Part shown: positions 16,488 through 26,754 of the stretch, piece by piece
How the letters are laid out: each line of letters begins with the position of its first letter
Position numbering within the stretch: position 1 is the stretch's first letter
Assembly (NCBI GenBank): GCA_028719885.1
Contig: JAQYLT010000082.1
Span: forward strand, 1 to 64,000
Origin: Bacillota bacterium
GTDB taxonomy: Bacteria; Bacillota; Clostridia; Oscillospirales; Oscillospiraceae
Reading direction: 5' to 3'
DNA length: 64,000 nt
Notes under the pieces: generated by a model
The model's input: the letters and a program-made list of their open reading frames with translations, nothing else
Databases searched by the model: none
Told to the model about the DNA's origin: nothing
Translations under genes and position numbers: made by a program

Positions 16488-17245
16488 TTTCTTTTTCCTT
16501 TCCTTGCGCTGAAATAGATTCGCTGGGCCCCTGCCTCCGGCGGTGAAAAGCTCCGGTCACCGTAAACCAGAATATGGGTGAAGCCTGCATCTTTCAGATA
16601 GTCGGTCAGCTGCTGCCGGGAATAGGCATATTCCCGATGCTCTTCAAAGGAGCGTCGCCAGAGCGTCCCCTGCCGCTGGAACAAATCCATGGCATAGGAG
16701 CAGACATTCTGCTTTTCGTCGAACTCCCCCCGCCAGACGCAATAGACATCCTCATCCTCGTCCAGAAACACCTGGCCGTCCATGGCCCGGAGCTTCTCGG
16801 GGGTGTTCACGTCAAAAATAAAAATACCGCCGGGGTTGAGCATTTTATAAACCCGGCTGATTGCCCGGGCGCACTGTGCCGGCTCTGTGATGTAATCCAG
16901 GCTGTCCAGGGCGCACACCGCCAGGTCCACACCCCTGGGAAGCCATAGCCTCGCCAGGTCCTGACAGACAAAAAAAGGCCTGGGCGTTATCGTCTGGGTT
17001 TTCTGCTGGGCCACCGTGAGCATTTCCTCGGAAAGGTCCACCCCCGTCACCAGAATGCCCCTTTGCGCCAGCAGCGCCGTGACAGAGCCCGTGCCGCAGG
17101 CCAGGTCCACCGCGCTGCGGGGGAGAATCCCCTCCCGCTCCAGAATGTCAAAATAGAAGTTCACCGTGGCCTCGTAATCCACATCGTTGGTCAGCCGGTC
17201 GTAGCTGGCGGCCAGAGCGTGATAAGCTTGCATCTTTTTCTCCAT
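16484..17245 (-). CDS. Class I SAM-dependent methyltransferase
   Basis: The 253-residue protein has the Rossmann methyltransferase motif VDLACGTGSVTALLA near residue 42, the acidic loop GVDLSEEML and a later NPGGIFIFDVNT motif. The N-terminal YDRLTNDVDYEATVNFYFD block occurs in many small-molecule methyltransferases of Firmicutes. The substrate is unknown. It sits between ftsZ and hslO and is translationally coupled to hslO. A terminator hairpin lies just before its start, so readthrough or another promoter must supply its transcript. Confidence 0.88.
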   Translation of the reverse strand: MEKKMQAYHALAASYDRLTNDVDYEATVNFYFDILEREGILPRSAVDLACGTGSVTALLAQRGILVTGVDLSEEMLTVAQQKTQTITPRPFFVCQDLARLWLPRGVDLAVCALDSLDYITEPAQCARAISRVYKMLNPGGIFIFDVNTPEKLRAMDGQVFLDEDEDVYCVWRGEFDEKQNVCSYAMDLFQRQGTLWRRSFEEHREYAYSRQQLTDYLKDAGFTHILVYGDRSFSPPEAGAQRIYFSARKGKRK

Positions 17246-17252
17246 GTCAAAA

Positions 17253-17280
17253 ACATCCCGACCCGGTGGGGTCGGGATGT
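17253..17280 (-). terminator. Intrinsic terminator downstream of ftsZ
   Basis: ACATCCCGACCC and GGGTCGGGATGT form a 12-bp perfect stem with a 4-base loop. On the minus strand it is followed by a short T-run (TTTTTG). It lies 10 bases after the ftsZ stop and 8 bases before the methyltransferase start. Confidence 0.88.
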
Positions 17281-17290
17281 GGCGTCAGAA

Positions 17291-18394
<1,104 letters not shown>

Positions 18395-18465
18395 ATCTAC
18401 TTCCTCCTATGTATCGATTTCCATAACGCAGCCAATCCGCCGCCTATTTTCAGCTATGATTTTCT

Positions 18466-18494
18466 ATTCTAGCGTGAAAATGCGGATTGGTCAA
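18466..18494 (-). promoter_or_regulatory. Predicted ftsZ promoter
   Basis: TTGACC and TAGAAT are 17 bases apart on the minus strand, about 70 bases upstream of ftsZ, in the 134-base gap after ftsQ. Confidence 0.75.
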
Positions 18495-18528
18495 TAGAAA
18501 ATCTCATTTTTTCGGCAAAATATTCCCG

Positions 18529-19866
18529 TCAGCCAAAGGGTGTATAGCCGATTTGGTCGGGCCAGGTGGTAAAACTCACATCCAAAATGCCGGTCTGATA
18601 GTCGCTCATCTGCAAAATGGCGTTTTTCATATAGGTTATTTTGTATGCGATGTCGTATTTGCTGTTGTTGATGGAGCCCAGGTTCACCTGGTACTGGGTG
18701 CCGTACCACAGGATGATATCCTGGAGCTGGCTCACATCCACGCTGGCCGCGTCGCCGACGATATCGTTGAGCTCCAGAGCCTGAAGAATTTTCAGCGCCG
18801 CGTTCAGCCGCTGGGCGCCGGTCACCAGCACCGGCATCACCTCGCCGGACGCATCGGTTTCCGTGGGTGCCTCCTCGGTGGCAATGCCCAGCTCACTGGG
18901 CTGGGGCTGGTACAGCGTCACGCCCAGCACCTGGGTGTGGGTTTTGGCGTTTTGGGCGTTGGTCTGCTCCACTACCTTGCCGTCGGAGTTAATCAGCCAC
19001 CAGACGCCGTCCTGGTCCTGAATGGAATAAACCACAGCCTCTTCCTCTATTTCAATAATAACCGTATCCGGCAATTTTATTCCAATCCTGGCACTTTTTA
19101 CATAGGGCAGATTGGCAATGATCTGCCCGGAGGCCTTGGTGCGGCCAAAGGTCAGGAGGTTGTCCCCCTCGTTGATGCCGGACTGCTCCCGGATGGTCCA
19201 TTCGCTGTACACGTTGGCGCCCACCACGGAGATGACCTCCACCTTAAAGAACACCGACATCCCCAGAACCAGGGCCAGCACCACAGCCAGAATGGTGGTG
19301 AGCTGGATGGCCAGGCGACGGCTGTTAAAGGTCACGGGCTGGGTGTAGATCACCGCCGGTGTTTTCAGCTGCTGGGCCCGCTTGCGCTTTTTCTCTGCCT
19401 CCGCCGCCCGCTTTTCCCGCCGGGCCGCGCTGGCATCCTCGCCGAAAACCGCAGGGTCCTCCTTGTAGAATTTCCGGACGATGGGATTCTGATAAGAAAA
19501 GAACCTGGAAGCACTTTCCCGGAAGGACTTCTTTTTCTGGGCCTTTTTCCGCTGATTGGCCTGCCGGTAGGGCCGGTACTGGGTCTCTTTGTTCCGGGCC
19601 GGAGCCTTGGAAGGCGATTTCGCGGGGGCGGCCCTGCGCTGGGCAGGGGCTCTGCGTGTCCCGGAGGGAGCGCCGTCGTTCTCTGAACTGTGGCGGACCT
19701 GCTGGCTTTCCGCATCCGGGACATACACCTCATAGTCGACCTCCGCCTGGGCCGGGGGACGCTTTGCCTTGGGCCGCTGGGGGGGTGTCTTTGCTGCGGC
19801 GCTTCTGGCCGGCTTTCGCTGACCGGGAGGCGCTTTTTTCTCCCGGTTTCTTTCTTTTGTATCCAT
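18529..19866 (-). CDS. ftsQ: Cell division protein FtsQ/DivIB
   Basis: The 445-residue protein has a long basic, Pro/Ala-rich cytoplasmic part (about residues 1-180), one transmembrane segment (about 188-210: LAIQLTTILAVVLALVLGMSVFF) and an outer POTRA domain (VEVISVVGANVYSEWTIREQ). An FtsQ C-terminal domain with a 30-residue acidic Thr/Glu insert follows. FtsQ links late division proteins to the ring. The cytoplasmic part is several times longer than in Bacillus DivIB. The start is after AGGAGGAAAACA. It is followed by ftsZ. Confidence 0.88.
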   Translation of the reverse strand: MDTKERNREKKAPPGQRKPARSAAAKTPPQRPKAKRPPAQAEVDYEVYVPDAESQQVRHSSENDGAPSGTRRAPAQRRAAPAKSPSKAPARNKETQYRPYRQANQRKKAQKKKSFRESASRFFSYQNPIVRKFYKEDPAVFGEDASAARREKRAAEAEKKRKRAQQLKTPAVIYTQPVTFNSRRLAIQLTTILAVVLALVLGMSVFFKVEVISVVGANVYSEWTIREQSGINEGDNLLTFGRTKASGQIIANLPYVKSARIGIKLPDTVIIEIEEEAVVYSIQDQDGVWWLINSDGKVVEQTNAQNAKTHTQVLGVTLYQPQPSELGIATEEAPTETDASGEVMPVLVTGAQRLNAALKILQALELNDIVGDAASVDVSQLQDIILWYGTQYQVNLGSINNSKYDIAYKITYMKNAILQMSDYQTGILDVSFTTWPDQIGYTPFG

Positions 19867-19983
19867 TGTTTTCCTCCTGGGGTCCTTTGGCGCCGTTTAC
19901 AGCCTGGGCCAAAAATCCCGTTCTTTTCGAAGCTTTTCCACAACAGTGCCGTTGCACATCATATTTTAAAATCGGTGTTTTTC

Positions 19984-20114
19984 AAGATGTTTCGTAGGGA
20001 ATGCATTCATGCATTCCGCCCTGGTGGTTCATAAACCTTTCGGAATGCATAAATGCGTTCCCTACGCACACGTTGGCATATATTCCGTTGGGCGAACCCG
20101 CCAAATTCCAATTT
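19984..20114. repeat. Dispersed palindromic repeat, copy 2 (internally deleted), inside the dcw cluster
   Basis: The family edges GATGTTTCGTAGGGAATGC and CCCGCCAAATTCCAATTT are present but the middle is shorter than the 220-bp form. Two palindromic cores GGAATGCAT...ATGCATTCC remain. It fills most of the 283-bp gap between murG and ftsQ. The left terminal repeat is missing. Confidence 0.85.
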
Positions 20115-20149
20115 TATGGGAGGCAGCTGGCTGCAGCCCATAGCGTCTT

Positions 20150-21271
20150 TTATTTTGCCAATTCCTCCACGATATCGCAGATGCGTTCCGCGCTGTCCAG
20201 GGTCACCATCCGGCGCAGATTCTGGCCCATTTCCGCCCTGCGCTCCGGGTCGGAAAGCAGGGCTTTGATTTCCCCATAGAGCTTCTCCGGGGTGCAGTCC
20301 TTTTCCACCACCACCACGGCGCCGTTTCTTGCCTCCAGGAGCCGGGCGTTCTTCTCCTGATGGTTGTTGGTCACATTGGGAGAGGGAATGAGGATGCAGG
20401 GCAGTCCGGCGGCGCCGATTTCATTGCAGGTGGAAGCCCCCGCCCGGCTGATGATCACATCCGCCGCCGCCATCAGGGTGGGCATATTATAGAAATACTC
20501 CACCATTTCAATTCGGTCGGTCTTTGAAAGGTCCACGCCCTTTTCCTTTACCAGGCCGGGCATCCATTCCCAGCCGAAGCTACCGGTGGCGTGGATGTGG
20601 CGGAACGGGAAGCCCTCCTCCTTTTCCAGCCGGAACAGCTCTGCCATGGTCTGATTCATCATTTTTGCCCCAAGGCTGCCAAAGGCGGAGACCACCACCG
20701 GCTCGTCGCCGAAGCCCAGCTCCTTTCTGGCCGCCTCCCGGTCGCCATAGATAAACTCCCGGCGCACCGGCATTCCCACTACCTCCACCTTGGAGGGGTC
20801 CGGATACATGGCCTTGCTCTCTTCAAAGCAGACCAGCACCCGGTCCGCCAGCCGGGAGGCCAGCTTGGTGGTCACCCCGGGAACGGCGTTGCTCTCATGG
20901 ACGCACACCGGGATGCCCATGGAAGAACCGGCATACAGCGCGGGGAAGCTGGCATAGCCGCCGGTGCCAATGATCACATCCGGCTGAAACTCCCGGAAAA
21001 TCTTCTTGCATGCCTTCACCGCGTCCAGCACGCATTTCACCGCCTTGGCATTCTGCTTCAGACCGGCGGGAGTCAGCTTTCTGCTCAGGCCGGAGCCGGG
21101 CAGGCATTTCAGCTCGTAGCCCGCCTGGGGCACCAGCTTTTCCTCCATGTGCCCTGTGGCGCCGATGAAGAGAATGTTACACTTCGGGTCCCGCTCCCGC
21201 ATCATATTGGCTACGGCCAGGGCCGGATTGATGTGTCCGGCGGTTCCGCCGCAGGTAAAAATCAGATTCAT
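20150..21271 (-). CDS. murG: UDP-GlcNAc:lipid I N-acetylglucosaminyltransferase
   Basis: MurG makes lipid II at the inner face of the membrane. The 373-residue product shows the N-terminal loop FTCGGTAGHINPALAVA, the second domain SAFGSLGAKMMNQ, and the UDP-GlcNAc site SRAGASTCNEIGAAGLPCILIP. All match the GT28 MurG family. It starts 3 bases after ftsW with GGAGGAATAATCC as ribosome site. Confidence 0.97.
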   Translation of the reverse strand: MNLIFTCGGTAGHINPALAVANMMRERDPKCNILFIGATGHMEEKLVPQAGYELKCLPGSGLSRKLTPAGLKQNAKAVKCVLDAVKACKKIFREFQPDVIIGTGGYASFPALYAGSSMGIPVCVHESNAVPGVTTKLASRLADRVLVCFEESKAMYPDPSKVEVVGMPVRREFIYGDREAARKELGFGDEPVVVSAFGSLGAKMMNQTMAELFRLEKEEGFPFRHIHATGSFGWEWMPGLVKEKGVDLSKTDRIEMVEYFYNMPTLMAAADVIISRAGASTCNEIGAAGLPCILIPSPNVTNNHQEKNARLLEARNGAVVVVEKDCTPEKLYGEIKALLSDPERRAEMGQNLRRMVTLDSAERICDIVEELAK

Positions 21272-21274
21272 GGA

Positions 21275-22432
21275 TTATTCCTCCAGTGTTTTTCTTTCGT
21301 CCCGGTGGCGGGAGATGCTGAGCACAATGCCCATCTCCCCCAGATTCACCGCCAGCGCCGTGCCTCCGTAGGAGAAGAACGGCAGGGAGATTCCGGTGGA
21401 GGGCAGCAAATTGGTGACTACGCCCAGATTCAGCACCGTCTGCACCGCAATCAGGGTGATAAGCCCCGCCGCAAGAACCGTGGAAAACCGGTCCTTGGCG
21501 TGGAGGGCAATCCAATAGCCCCGGAGAATCAGGGCCGCCAGCAGCACAATGATGGCCGTAGCCCCCACCAGTCCCAGCTCTTCGCAGATCACCGCGAAGA
21601 TATAGTCGTTATATTGAAAGGGCAGATAGAGATACTTCTGCCTGCTTTTTCCAAATCCAAGGCCGAATACCCCGCCGGAGCCAATGGCATAGAGGGATTG
21701 GAGTATCTGATACCCCGTGTCCCCCGGGTCCCGCTCCGGATGAAGCCAGGCCGTAATCCGGTCACCGGCATAGCCCATCAGGCTCACATACACCACCACG
21801 AACACCGCGGCAGCTCCGGCGCCGGCCAGCAGCCACCGAACTCTGGTGCCGGCCACAAACATCATCACCACGCCCACCATGCCCATGAGCATAATGGCAC
21901 TCAGGTGCTTTTCCAGCGCCAGGGGAATCAGGATGCCCAGCATGGCAACGCCGAAGCCCAACACGCCGTACTGAAATTTCTCTGCCCGGGAGCCGAATTT
22001 CCGGGTCAGCCTGCCAAACAGCAGAATCAGGGTGAATTTCGCCAGCTCCGAGGGCTGGAACTGAATGCCCGCCACGTTGATCCAACGCCGGGCACCGTTC
22101 ACCGATTCCCCCATGACCAGCACCCCCAACAGCAGGAGAATGCTGACAAAATACAGCGGCCAGGCCAGCCGGAACCAGAGCTCCGCCGGGATTCGGCTGA
22201 ACACCGCCATGGCCACCAGACCGATTCCGACGCAGATGGCCTGCTTTTGCAGATACCGGGTGGAGCTGACATAGCCGGTATCGTATTCACTCTGGGCGGA
22301 GCTGGCGGAGTAGAGCATGATGAGCCCCACGGTCAGCGCCAGCAGCACCAGCACCAAAAAAGGAACGTCCACTCTTGACTCCGCCTCCGGGAGGCGGCGG
22401 TTCTCTTTGGCACGCACAGAAGCTGCTGCCAT
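21275..22432 (-). CDS. ftsW: Lipid II polymerase FtsW (SEDS family)
   Basis: The 385-residue multi-spanning protein contains the SEDS blocks NGARRWINVAGIQFQPSELAKF and NLLPSTGISLPFFSYGGTALAVNLGEMG, with the catalytic Asp-equivalent loop in between (LHPERDPGDTGYQILQSLYAIGSGG). It polymerises lipid II at the septum with a class B PBP. The ATG at 22432 follows GGAAGGAG by 5 bases; the upstream TTG start in the track is not needed. It might be a SpoVE/RodA paralogue, but its dcw position favours FtsW. murD, often the preceding gene, is absent. Confidence 0.93.
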   Translation of the reverse strand: MAAASVRAKENRRLPEAESRVDVPFLVLVLLALTVGLIMLYSASSAQSEYDTGYVSSTRYLQKQAICVGIGLVAMAVFSRIPAELWFRLAWPLYFVSILLLLGVLVMGESVNGARRWINVAGIQFQPSELAKFTLILLFGRLTRKFGSRAEKFQYGVLGFGVAMLGILIPLALEKHLSAIMLMGMVGVVMMFVAGTRVRWLLAGAGAAAVFVVVYVSLMGYAGDRITAWLHPERDPGDTGYQILQSLYAIGSGGVFGLGFGKSRQKYLYLPFQYNDYIFAVICEELGLVGATAIIVLLAALILRGYWIALHAKDRFSTVLAAGLITLIAVQTVLNLGVVTNLLPSTGISLPFFSYGGTALAVNLGEMGIVLSISRHRDERKTLEE

Positions 22433-22472
22433 GGGAACTCCTTCCAACGTTTTCCGGGAAAACCCGGAGCGA

Positions 22473-23450
22473 TTATTGAATCAGGCCGGAAATGCCGAAC
22501 CAGGCAATCACGCACATGATGGCGGACACACCGGCAAAGGTTAAAACGATTTTCTCCTCTTTCCACCCGCACATCTCAAAATGATGGTGGATGGGGGACA
22601 TTTTGAACAGCCGCTTGCCGTGGGTCAGCTTGAAATAGCCCACCTGCAAAATCACGGACAGGGTTTCGCAGATATACACAAAGCCCACCAGGATCAGAAT
22701 CAGGGGCATATCCAGGGCAATGGCCATGGCGCAGACCACGCCTCCTAAGAACAGGGAGCCGGTGTCGCCCATGAACACCTTTGCAGGATGCCAGTTATAG
22801 AATAGATAGGCAATCAATCCGCCAATGAGCGCCGCAGGCAGCAGCGCCAAATCCATCCGGCCTCTGGCAATGGCCGCCGCGGTGAAAAACACCATCACCG
22901 GCAGCGTCACGGAGCTGCTCAGCCCATCGATGCCGTCGGTCAGGTTCACGGAGTTCACGCAGCCCACCACCACAAACATGGTAAACATCACATAAAGAAG
23001 CGGATGAAGCTGGATGGTATGGTTGACAAAGGGGATGTACAGGCCGGTGCTCAGGCTGCCGTGCTTATACAGGGCGTAGACAAACAGCGCCGCAGCCGCC
23101 ATCTGAAACAGCAGCTTCTGCAGGGCGGACAGGCCCAGATTTTCGTCATGCTTGATTTTGGCAAAATCATCCACCATGCCGATGGCTCCAAAGGCAGCGG
23201 CCATCAGATAGACATAGAAGACGGAATAGTCCTTGATGGAGCCCAGGTTGATCAGCAGGCACACCAGAGCCGCCGCAATGAACATGAGCCCGCCCATCAC
23301 CGGAGTGCCGGCCTTTTGATTATGCCAGGTGGGACCGATTTTCCGCAGCTTGATTCCGGCCTTCAGCGCCCGGAGCACCGGCAGCAGAAAATAGCCGAAA
23401 ACCCCGGACAGAACACAGCCGATCAGGGCTGTGATTAGTATTCTGGTCAT
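22473..23450 (-). CDS. mraY: Phospho-N-acetylmuramoyl-pentapeptide transferase
   Basis: MraY attaches UDP-MurNAc-pentapeptide to undecaprenyl phosphate, giving lipid I. The 325-residue membrane protein carries GTPVMGGLMFI near residue 48, the catalytic NLTDGIDGLSSS near residue 167, NWHPAKVFMGDTGSLFLGG, and the MSPIHHHFEMCGW loop near the C-terminus. All are complete. It follows murF by 18 bases. Confidence 0.98.
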   Translation of the reverse strand: MTRILITALIGCVLSGVFGYFLLPVLRALKAGIKLRKIGPTWHNQKAGTPVMGGLMFIAAALVCLLINLGSIKDYSVFYVYLMAAAFGAIGMVDDFAKIKHDENLGLSALQKLLFQMAAAALFVYALYKHGSLSTGLYIPFVNHTIQLHPLLYVMFTMFVVVGCVNSVNLTDGIDGLSSSVTLPVMVFFTAAAIARGRMDLALLPAALIGGLIAYLFYNWHPAKVFMGDTGSLFLGGVVCAMAIALDMPLILILVGFVYICETLSVILQVGYFKLTHGKRLFKMSPIHHHFEMCGWKEEKIVLTFAGVSAIMCVIAWFGISGLIQ

Positions 23451-23468
23451 ATTTCTTCCCCCTGTGTA

Positions 23469-24830
23469 TCAGTTTTCCCTTTTCTGCAGTGCATCCACGA
23501 TCTGCTCCATGTGCATCCCCCGGCTGCCCTTTACCAGAACGTAGCTTCCCGGCTTCAGCACCCGGGTCAGTTGGGCAATCAGCTTTTCTTTCTCCGTGAA
23601 GGCCTGGGCATGAAGCGCATCCATTCCCCCGGTGAGGCAGCCGCTGACCACCCGGGAGGCATTGGGTCCATAGGCAAACACATAGTCGCTTTTCTGGGCC
23701 GCCATTCTTCCGATGCGGTAGTGCTCCGCCGGGGTGCAGGCCCCCAGCTCCAGCATGTCTCCCAAGACGGCGATTCGGCCCCCGGACTTGGTGCCCAGGA
23801 CCTTCAGCGCCGCTTCCATGGACTCGGGCCCGGCGTTGTAGCAGTCCTTGATCACCGTCACCGCGCCGATCTGCAGCACCTCCTGACGGCCGGACATGTT
23901 CCGGAAGGAATCCAGCCCCGCCCGAATCCGGTCGGGCTCCACCCCCATGGAAAGGCCCACGGTAATGGCCGCCAGAGCATCGGAAACATAGTGCAGCCCA
24001 TCCAGGTGCAGCTGCACCGGGAAGGAGTCCCCTCCGTCGTCATGCACCGTGAACTTGATAAGCCCCTCTTCCTGGGTCACATCCGTGGCATAAACATTGC
24101 ACTGCTCGTCGCTGCCGAAATAGATGATGGGCTGCTCCGGCTGCTCTTCCAAACTGCGGAGTAGGGTATCGTCTCCGTTCAGCAAGAGTCTTGCATCGGG
24201 GGCCATTCCCTCCAGAATCTCCATTTTGGCTTTGCGGATGCCCTCCTGAGAGCCCAGAAACTCCATGTGGGTGGTGCCGATGTTGGTGATGGCCGCCAGA
24301 TCCGGCCGGGCAATCCGGGACAAGTAGGCAATTTCCCGGAAATGGTTCATACCCATTTCCAGCACCGCCACCTGGGTATCCTCCGGCATGTCCAGAATGG
24401 CCATGGGCATACCAATGTCGTTATTGTGGTTGGCGGGGGTTTTGGCGGTGCGGAAGGTGGTTTCCAGCACCTGGGCCACCATCTCCTTGGTGGTGCTTTT
24501 GCCCACGGAGCCGGTGACGCCCACGATCTGCATTCCAATCCGCATTCTCTCCCGCCGGGCAATCTCTCCCAGAGCCAGCCGGGGGTCGGACACATAGATG
24601 GCGGGATAATCCCCCATCATCCGGGTGCACAGCACAGCGGCGGCGCCCTTTTTCATGGCGTCATGAATGAATTCGTGGCCGTCCCGCGCCCCCTGGAGGG
24701 CGACGAAGAGCTGGCCGGGCCGGAGGGTCCGGGTGTCGTTGTTGGCCCCCCGAAAGGGGATGTCCGCATATTTCTCTTCTACGGTGCCGCCGCACCAGGC
24801 CGCGGCCTGACGGAGTGTAATCGTTCCCAT
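23469..24830 (-). CDS. murF: UDP-MurNAc-tripeptide D-alanyl-D-alanine ligase
   Basis: MurF adds D-Ala-D-Ala to the peptidoglycan precursor. The 453-residue product has the N-terminal Mur ligase domain, the ATP loop GVTGSVGKSTTKEMV near residue 105, NIGTTHMEFLGS, and a C-terminal domain with DCYNAGPESMEAALKVL and LGDMLELG. Its start overlaps the murE stop by one base (TAATG), so translation is coupled. Confidence 0.97.
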   Translation of the reverse strand: MGTITLRQAAAWCGGTVEEKYADIPFRGANNDTRTLRPGQLFVALQGARDGHEFIHDAMKKGAAAVLCTRMMGDYPAIYVSDPRLALGEIARRERMRIGMQIVGVTGSVGKSTTKEMVAQVLETTFRTAKTPANHNNDIGMPMAILDMPEDTQVAVLEMGMNHFREIAYLSRIARPDLAAITNIGTTHMEFLGSQEGIRKAKMEILEGMAPDARLLLNGDDTLLRSLEEQPEQPIIYFGSDEQCNVYATDVTQEEGLIKFTVHDDGGDSFPVQLHLDGLHYVSDALAAITVGLSMGVEPDRIRAGLDSFRNMSGRQEVLQIGAVTVIKDCYNAGPESMEAALKVLGTKSGGRIAVLGDMLELGACTPAEHYRIGRMAAQKSDYVFAYGPNASRVVSGCLTGGMDALHAQAFTEKEKLIAQLTRVLKPGSYVLVKGSRGMHMEQIVDALQKREN

Positions 24831-26287
24831 TATTTTCGATTCCTCAATTCTTCCAGGTGGGCTGCAACCTCTTCCCGCTCATCCAGGTGATATTTCACAC
24901 CGCAGATTTCCTGATAGGTTTCATGGCCCTTTCCTGCCAATACAATTATATCATCTTTTTTCGCAATGTCCATAGCATATCTGATGGCTTTGCGGCGGTC
25001 TTCTATCACAACATACGCGCCCATGCTGGGGTTTATCCCCGCCAGGATGTCCTGAATAATGGCCATGGGCTCCTCGCTTCTGGGATTATCCGATGTAATA
25101 ATGGCAAAATCCGCGTTTTCCACGCCGATTCTGCCCATAATGGGCCGCTTCATTGGGTCCCGGTCACCGCCGCAGCCAAAGACGGAAATCAGCCTGCCCT
25201 TGCAGAAATCTCTGACAGAGCTGAGTACATTTTCCAGCCCGTCGGGAGAGTGGGCATAGTCAATCAGCACGCTGTAGGGCATGCCCGGGGTGGGGACCAC
25301 CTCCACTCTGCCCTTGACGCCTCTGGCCTTTGTCAGAGCGCCGGCAGCGGCAGGCAGGGAGACACCCAGCTCCATGGCGATGCCCAGAACGGTGAGCACA
25401 TTGTAAACCGTGAACTTTCCCGGAATGGGCAGATGCACCGGCACCCGTTCTTCTCCGGAGACGGCGGTAAAGGAAACGCCCTCCGCGTGGAGCTCCACGG
25501 CCTGCGCGTACAGGTCCGCCTTTTCCCGGACCGAGGTGGTCCGCACCGGGCAGGCTGCCGCCGACAGCATTCTGCCGGAATAGGGGTCGTCCCGGTTGAT
25601 CACCGCCCGATGGCACCGGCGGAACAGCTCTGCCTTGGCATCGCAGTAGGCATCCATGGTTTTGTGGAAGTCCAGGTGGTCCTCCGTCAGGTTGGTAAAG
25701 GCCGCCACATCATAGGTGATGCCGCCGATTCGCTCCAGGGAGATGGCATGGCTGGAAACCTCCATCACCACATGGGTACAGCCTGCGTCACGCATTTGGG
25801 CGAAAAGGCCCTGGAGCTCAAAGCTCTCCGGGGTAGTGCGTTCCGTGGGGAGCACCTGGTCGCCGATCAGATTCTCCATGGTTCCAATGAGCCCCACCTT
25901 GGCACCCAGGCAGGTTTCCAGCACCTGCTTGAGCAGCAGCGTGCTGGAGGTTTTTCCGTTGGTGCCGGTGATACCGATCATCTTCATGGATTTTGCGGGA
26001 TGACCAAAGTAATTCGTCCCAATCAGTGCCAGGGCCAGCCGGTCGGATTCCACCAGCACATAGGGCACATTTCCCTCCGGCTTCTTCGCCGTGACCACCA
26101 CGGCCGCGCCCTTTTCCATTGCCATGGGAATAAACCGGTTGCCGTCCGACGCAAAGCCGGAGATGGCCACAAACAGTGCCCCCGGCGTCACCTTGCGGGA
26201 GTCGTAGCAGACCGCCGTTATTTCCGTTTCCAAATCAGCGCTGCATTCCACCACCGGAACGCCCTGTAAAAGTTCTTTCAGTTTCAT
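24830..26287 (-). CDS. murE: UDP-MurNAc-Ala-Glu:meso-diaminopimelate ligase
   Basis: MurE adds the third amino acid of the stem peptide. The 485-residue product has the ATP loop GITGTNGKTSSTLLLKQ near residue 108, the lysine-carbamylation region, and TSDNPRSEEP near residue 408. The DNPR motif marks enzymes that take meso-diaminopimelate rather than lysine, so the wall should be of the mDAP type. It begins after a 467-bp repeat-filled gap behind the PBP gene. Confidence 0.96.
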   Translation of the reverse strand: MKLKELLQGVPVVECSADLETEITAVCYDSRKVTPGALFVAISGFASDGNRFIPMAMEKGAAVVVTAKKPEGNVPYVLVESDRLALALIGTNYFGHPAKSMKMIGITGTNGKTSSTLLLKQVLETCLGAKVGLIGTMENLIGDQVLPTERTTPESFELQGLFAQMRDAGCTHVVMEVSSHAISLERIGGITYDVAAFTNLTEDHLDFHKTMDAYCDAKAELFRRCHRAVINRDDPYSGRMLSAAACPVRTTSVREKADLYAQAVELHAEGVSFTAVSGEERVPVHLPIPGKFTVYNVLTVLGIAMELGVSLPAAAGALTKARGVKGRVEVVPTPGMPYSVLIDYAHSPDGLENVLSSVRDFCKGRLISVFGCGGDRDPMKRPIMGRIGVENADFAIITSDNPRSEEPMAIIQDILAGINPSMGAYVVIEDRRKAIRYAMDIAKKDDIIVLAGKGHETYQEICGVKYHLDEREEVAAHLEELRNRK

Positions 26288-26407
26288 TGCGTATCCTATC
26301 CTCCTTACTCCGCAGAAAAGGAATCTATCTGCTTTTGCTCATTTAGGTTATCAGCTTAATGCAGCATAAGGGGCGTTTCGTAAATTAAGATATAAGCCAG
26401 TCGTGTG

Positions 26408-26661
26408 CGTAGGGAACGGATTTATCCGTTCCGCCCTGCTCGTAAATCACCGTGGTTCATTGAATCGAGGAATGTTGTGTTTTGCGTAGGGAACGGATTT
26501 ATCCGTTCCGAAAGGTTCGATGATCACCGCAGTTCGTTGCGTGGCATTTGGGGGAGTGGAACGGATAAATCCGTTCCCTACGAAAAGAATCAACATTTTT
26601 CCATTCAACATACCCTAATAAAGACGTTACCGGGGCGGAATGCATAAATGCATTCCCTACG
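26408..26661. repeat. Dispersed palindromic repeat, copy 3 (compound), inside the dcw cluster
   Basis: Four palindromic cores lie in tandem: GGAACGGATTTATCCGTTCC twice, GGAACGGATAAATCCGTTCC and GGAATGCATAAATGCATTCC, with spacers such as CCATTCAACATACC. It looks like two family members joined or nested. The flanking 26288-26407 and 26662-26754 contain no ORF of note. The element splits murE from the upstream PBP gene. Confidence 0.85.
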
Positions 26662-26754
26662 AATTGTTAATTGACAAAAGAACAATATAGCTGCGTAAAG
26701 CCGATAACCAAATTTCTCATTAGTCAGGGATATCTTATATCTTATATCTCGTTC

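Noticed and set aside
20591-22378. 595-codon plus-strand frame
   Set aside because: Antisense to murG and ftsW; no motif or ribosome site.
26405-26647. 80-codon frame across repeat copy 3
   Set aside because: It is a translation of the palindromic cores (repeated IYPFRP-like peptide) seen in other copies too, so it is a repeat artefact.
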